Below are positions 61,850-64,000 of a stretch of 64,000 nt of DNA, one piece after another. Origin of the DNA: Trichuris trichiura (lineage: Eukaryota > Nematoda > Enoplea > Trichinellida > Trichuridae). Position 1 is the stretch's first letter, and each line of letters opens with the position of its first letter. The DNA lies in assembly GCA_037903355.1 (NCBI GenBank), contig JBAJFE010000015.1:62001-126000 (forward strand), in the 5' to 3' direction. Under the pieces are notes generated by a model that did not search any database, was not told the origin of the DNA, and saw only the letters and a program-made list of their open reading frames with translations. The position numbers and the translations under genes are program-made.

Positions 61850-64000
61850 ACTTAAAGCTACTTTTAAGTTCTCCTTCGCTGCTACATTCAGGTGAAGCAG
61901 AAAAGAAAAACGGCGAAGAATTTGTGTTTGTTTAAAGCGGTAAAGGTGACTGAAGTTCCCCTGTATGAGTGGAATGGCGAAAAAATACAGCTTAGTAAGA
62001 GTTCTGTAGCGTTCAAGCACTGTTTACTCGGAAGAGATACCAAGAATTGAACACGTCGTGAAATGAAAAAAATATGGAATCGCTTCTCGAATGTCGGTGA
62101 AAAAGCTGATGAGTGAACAGTCAATGAAAACACGAATTAACAGTTTTGCAGCTAAAGAATCTTCAACTTTGCCACGTTAAATATTTTAAAATTTGAAAAT
62201 ACGGTCAGGTTGTCGATAGCTGAACCTGCATACTCTTCTTATCTGTATTTGGTTCTGGTCGCGGTGCATTTAGACGAAGGATCAGTAATTCAACGCAAGC
62301 TGTCCCATGTCGTATCAAGGTAAGCTTGACATTAATAGTTGCTCTACGTCATCCAAGGCTTCTTACGAAATTGCTAACGTAGTAGTCACTAGTTAATACT
62401 CCGCCTTTCGGCTATTGCTAAGTTCTTGCTTAATGTTTCAGCTGAAAAGACTCGTAGAATTGTTTTTACAATAGTTATCATTCTAACCTTCATGAATGTT
62501 GCTGACTTTGCCTATGTTTTGTTTAAAGTTCTTAAACTTATCGTACCTTGTAACATGATTGTAATTTTTCTTTTTCTTCGTCTTTTTAAAAAAATAGTGC
62601 AACTCGATGCTAAATTTTTTCGTTGGTCTGATCCACAACTCTCTATAGAACAACTATAACACTATAAGTACTTATTGCGTAATTGAAGTATGGAATTTCG
62701 ATCCCGTGAAAACTTTCATTAAGCGCAGCTTTCAGGAGGACACGGTTCCCGTCTTCAGCGCAAGATTAGTCTGTGCTAGTGTTTCCACTGAGCAACTGCG
62801 TTCAATTTCGTACGTAATGCCATGCGGTTATCGCCCGAAACTAAGGGTTTGTCACTTCAGAATATGGGACAGATATTGGGTGATCTTTTTGAACTCTAAT
62901 TGAAATTCAAGAGGCTTTCCCAGTTGTTTCATCTTTCCCGTAATCTAGCGATATCGTGGAAGAATCAAGTAAGGCATTGGTGTTCACTCCCCTGTAGAAA
63001 ACTGCCGACGGCAGAATCTTTTATCAGTGATATATTCTATCAGGTTTGTCGAAAATTCGTCTTCCTTGAGCGTCTTTCAGAGATAATTTAGTTCTTCGAG
63101 AATTGATTCATTGTGCTGTATTAACTTTGAGCTAATACGTCTTGCATAGAGTCTGTAGGTACGGCTCAGAGATAGTAATAGTGGAGGATCAGGTACGCAT
63201 CTGAAGCATAGCTTATGCTAGATTTCGCACAAAAGCTTTCTCCTTCTGAAAAACGCTTGTTTGTAATACGAATATTTCATAATTTAAATATGCCATTTTT
63301 TCATGTTTCAATTGTTTATTCTTACGGAATTCGTCCCGTTAAAATACAAAACTTTTAATAAGATTCCGTAGGTTTCAGGCCGCGCGCGACCCGTCCTCAG
63401 CGGTGCTAAAATTAATGACATTAACAGTACCAAACTAATTATTATATCGGTGAGGAGACTGGAGTACGCACCGCATTCTCATAGTCGAGCTCGCTGACCT
63501 GTAAAAGAAAATTGTGGATCAAAACACGGCAGAGAAGAAAACAGAGGTGACGCGAAAGAGTTCCTGATTCGACAAGGAATCCTTCCGGTGACGTTTGCGG
63601 CCTGCAATTTATTTCGTTCTCGTAGCAAATAACCTCGAAGAGAATGTCGACCGATAGAGTGTGAATTAGGCGGGAGAGTACAATTTTTTTCAGCGTATAG
63701 GGACAAAAGGGTTGGTTTTCTCTTGCTATGATTTATTAGAGTACGAACTTATAACCATTCTTTACGTTTCCATTTTTTTCATTGACTGATTGGTCAAATT
63801 ATTCACCCTGTAGCTGAGACTCTAATCGTTTTCATGTTCAATGTGATTCTCCATATGCTGTAGAACAGAACAATTTTGCGATGCAGTTCTTTCCGCACAG
63901 CAGAATTTTCTTATCAGCGTTTATGATTTTCAAAAATAGCAATAATGAGGGATCATGGCTGAGTTGTTTATTGGCCGCGTCGGTTTAGTAATTCTTGCAG
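61850..64000. repeat. direct repeat copy 2, cut by window end
   Basis: Same sequence and orientation as 54913-57060, offset by about 6.94 kb. It runs past the end of the window, so its true length and whether another arm follows are unknown. Confidence 0.9.

Noticed and set aside
55756..63091. Short frames repeated in both direct copies (65 and 63 codons)
   Set aside because: Their similarity only reflects duplication of the DNA. No domain, and the older third copy does not preserve the frames.

Overview
This is a piece of eukaryotic, animal nuclear DNA. Genes are split by GT-AG introns, mostly 36-70 bases long. The recognisable proteins are metazoan: protein kinase N with HR1-HR1-HR1-C2-kinase order, eIF4A3, ALG5, BDP1, COX20, a GT10 fucosyltransferase and a selenoprotein-P-like secreted protein. 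Very small introns, dense genes in the left half, moderate AT richness and a GT10 gene of invertebrate type suggest a nematode, perhaps a Dorylaimia (Trichuris/Trichinella-like) worm. That placement is inference; no rRNA or mitochondrial marker is in the window.

Left part, 1-28 kb, is the gene-bearing half. In order: an unresolved stretch with one candidate minus-strand gene (1518-1822); PKN (+, 5263-9916, 19 exons, complete, 992 aa); COX20 (+, 10520-10837); a selenoprotein-P-like gene (-, 13332-10901, 5 exons, 598 aa) that meets COX20 tail to tail; ALG5 (-, 16200-15307, with a frameshifting 4-base repeat at its N-terminus); a candidate 58-aa three-exon gene (+, 16921-17740); a GT10 fucosyltransferase (-, 19239-18067, one exon); EIF4A3 (+, 22298-24085, 10 exons, 409 aa); and a very short BDP1/TFIIIB-B'' (+, 25884-27820, 5 exons, 264 aa). 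These are housekeeping genes for signalling, respiratory-chain assembly, glycosylation (ALG5 and GT10), exon-junction complex and Pol III transcription. They are not an operon and I see no joint system among them.

Middle part, 28-51 kb, is gene-poor and littered with decayed mobile DNA: a cathepsin-B-like remnant, Penelope-like reverse-transcriptase and GIY-YIG remnants, a hAT-type MITE with imperfect target duplication, a small fold-back element, a polypurine tract and a GC-rich 40-base minisatellite whose units each contain two dyads. A few short spliced candidate genes are listed at low confidence.

Right part, 51.5-64 kb, is the most unusual. Two inverted arms of about 2.65 kb (51517-54174 and 57626-60272), each made of six degenerate units of about 450 bases, face each other across a 3.4-kb spacer. 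The spacer carries a segment of more than 2.1 kb that is repeated directly at 61850-64000 and runs off the window. I recognise no transposase. It looks like a composite fold-back element or palindromic satellite structure.
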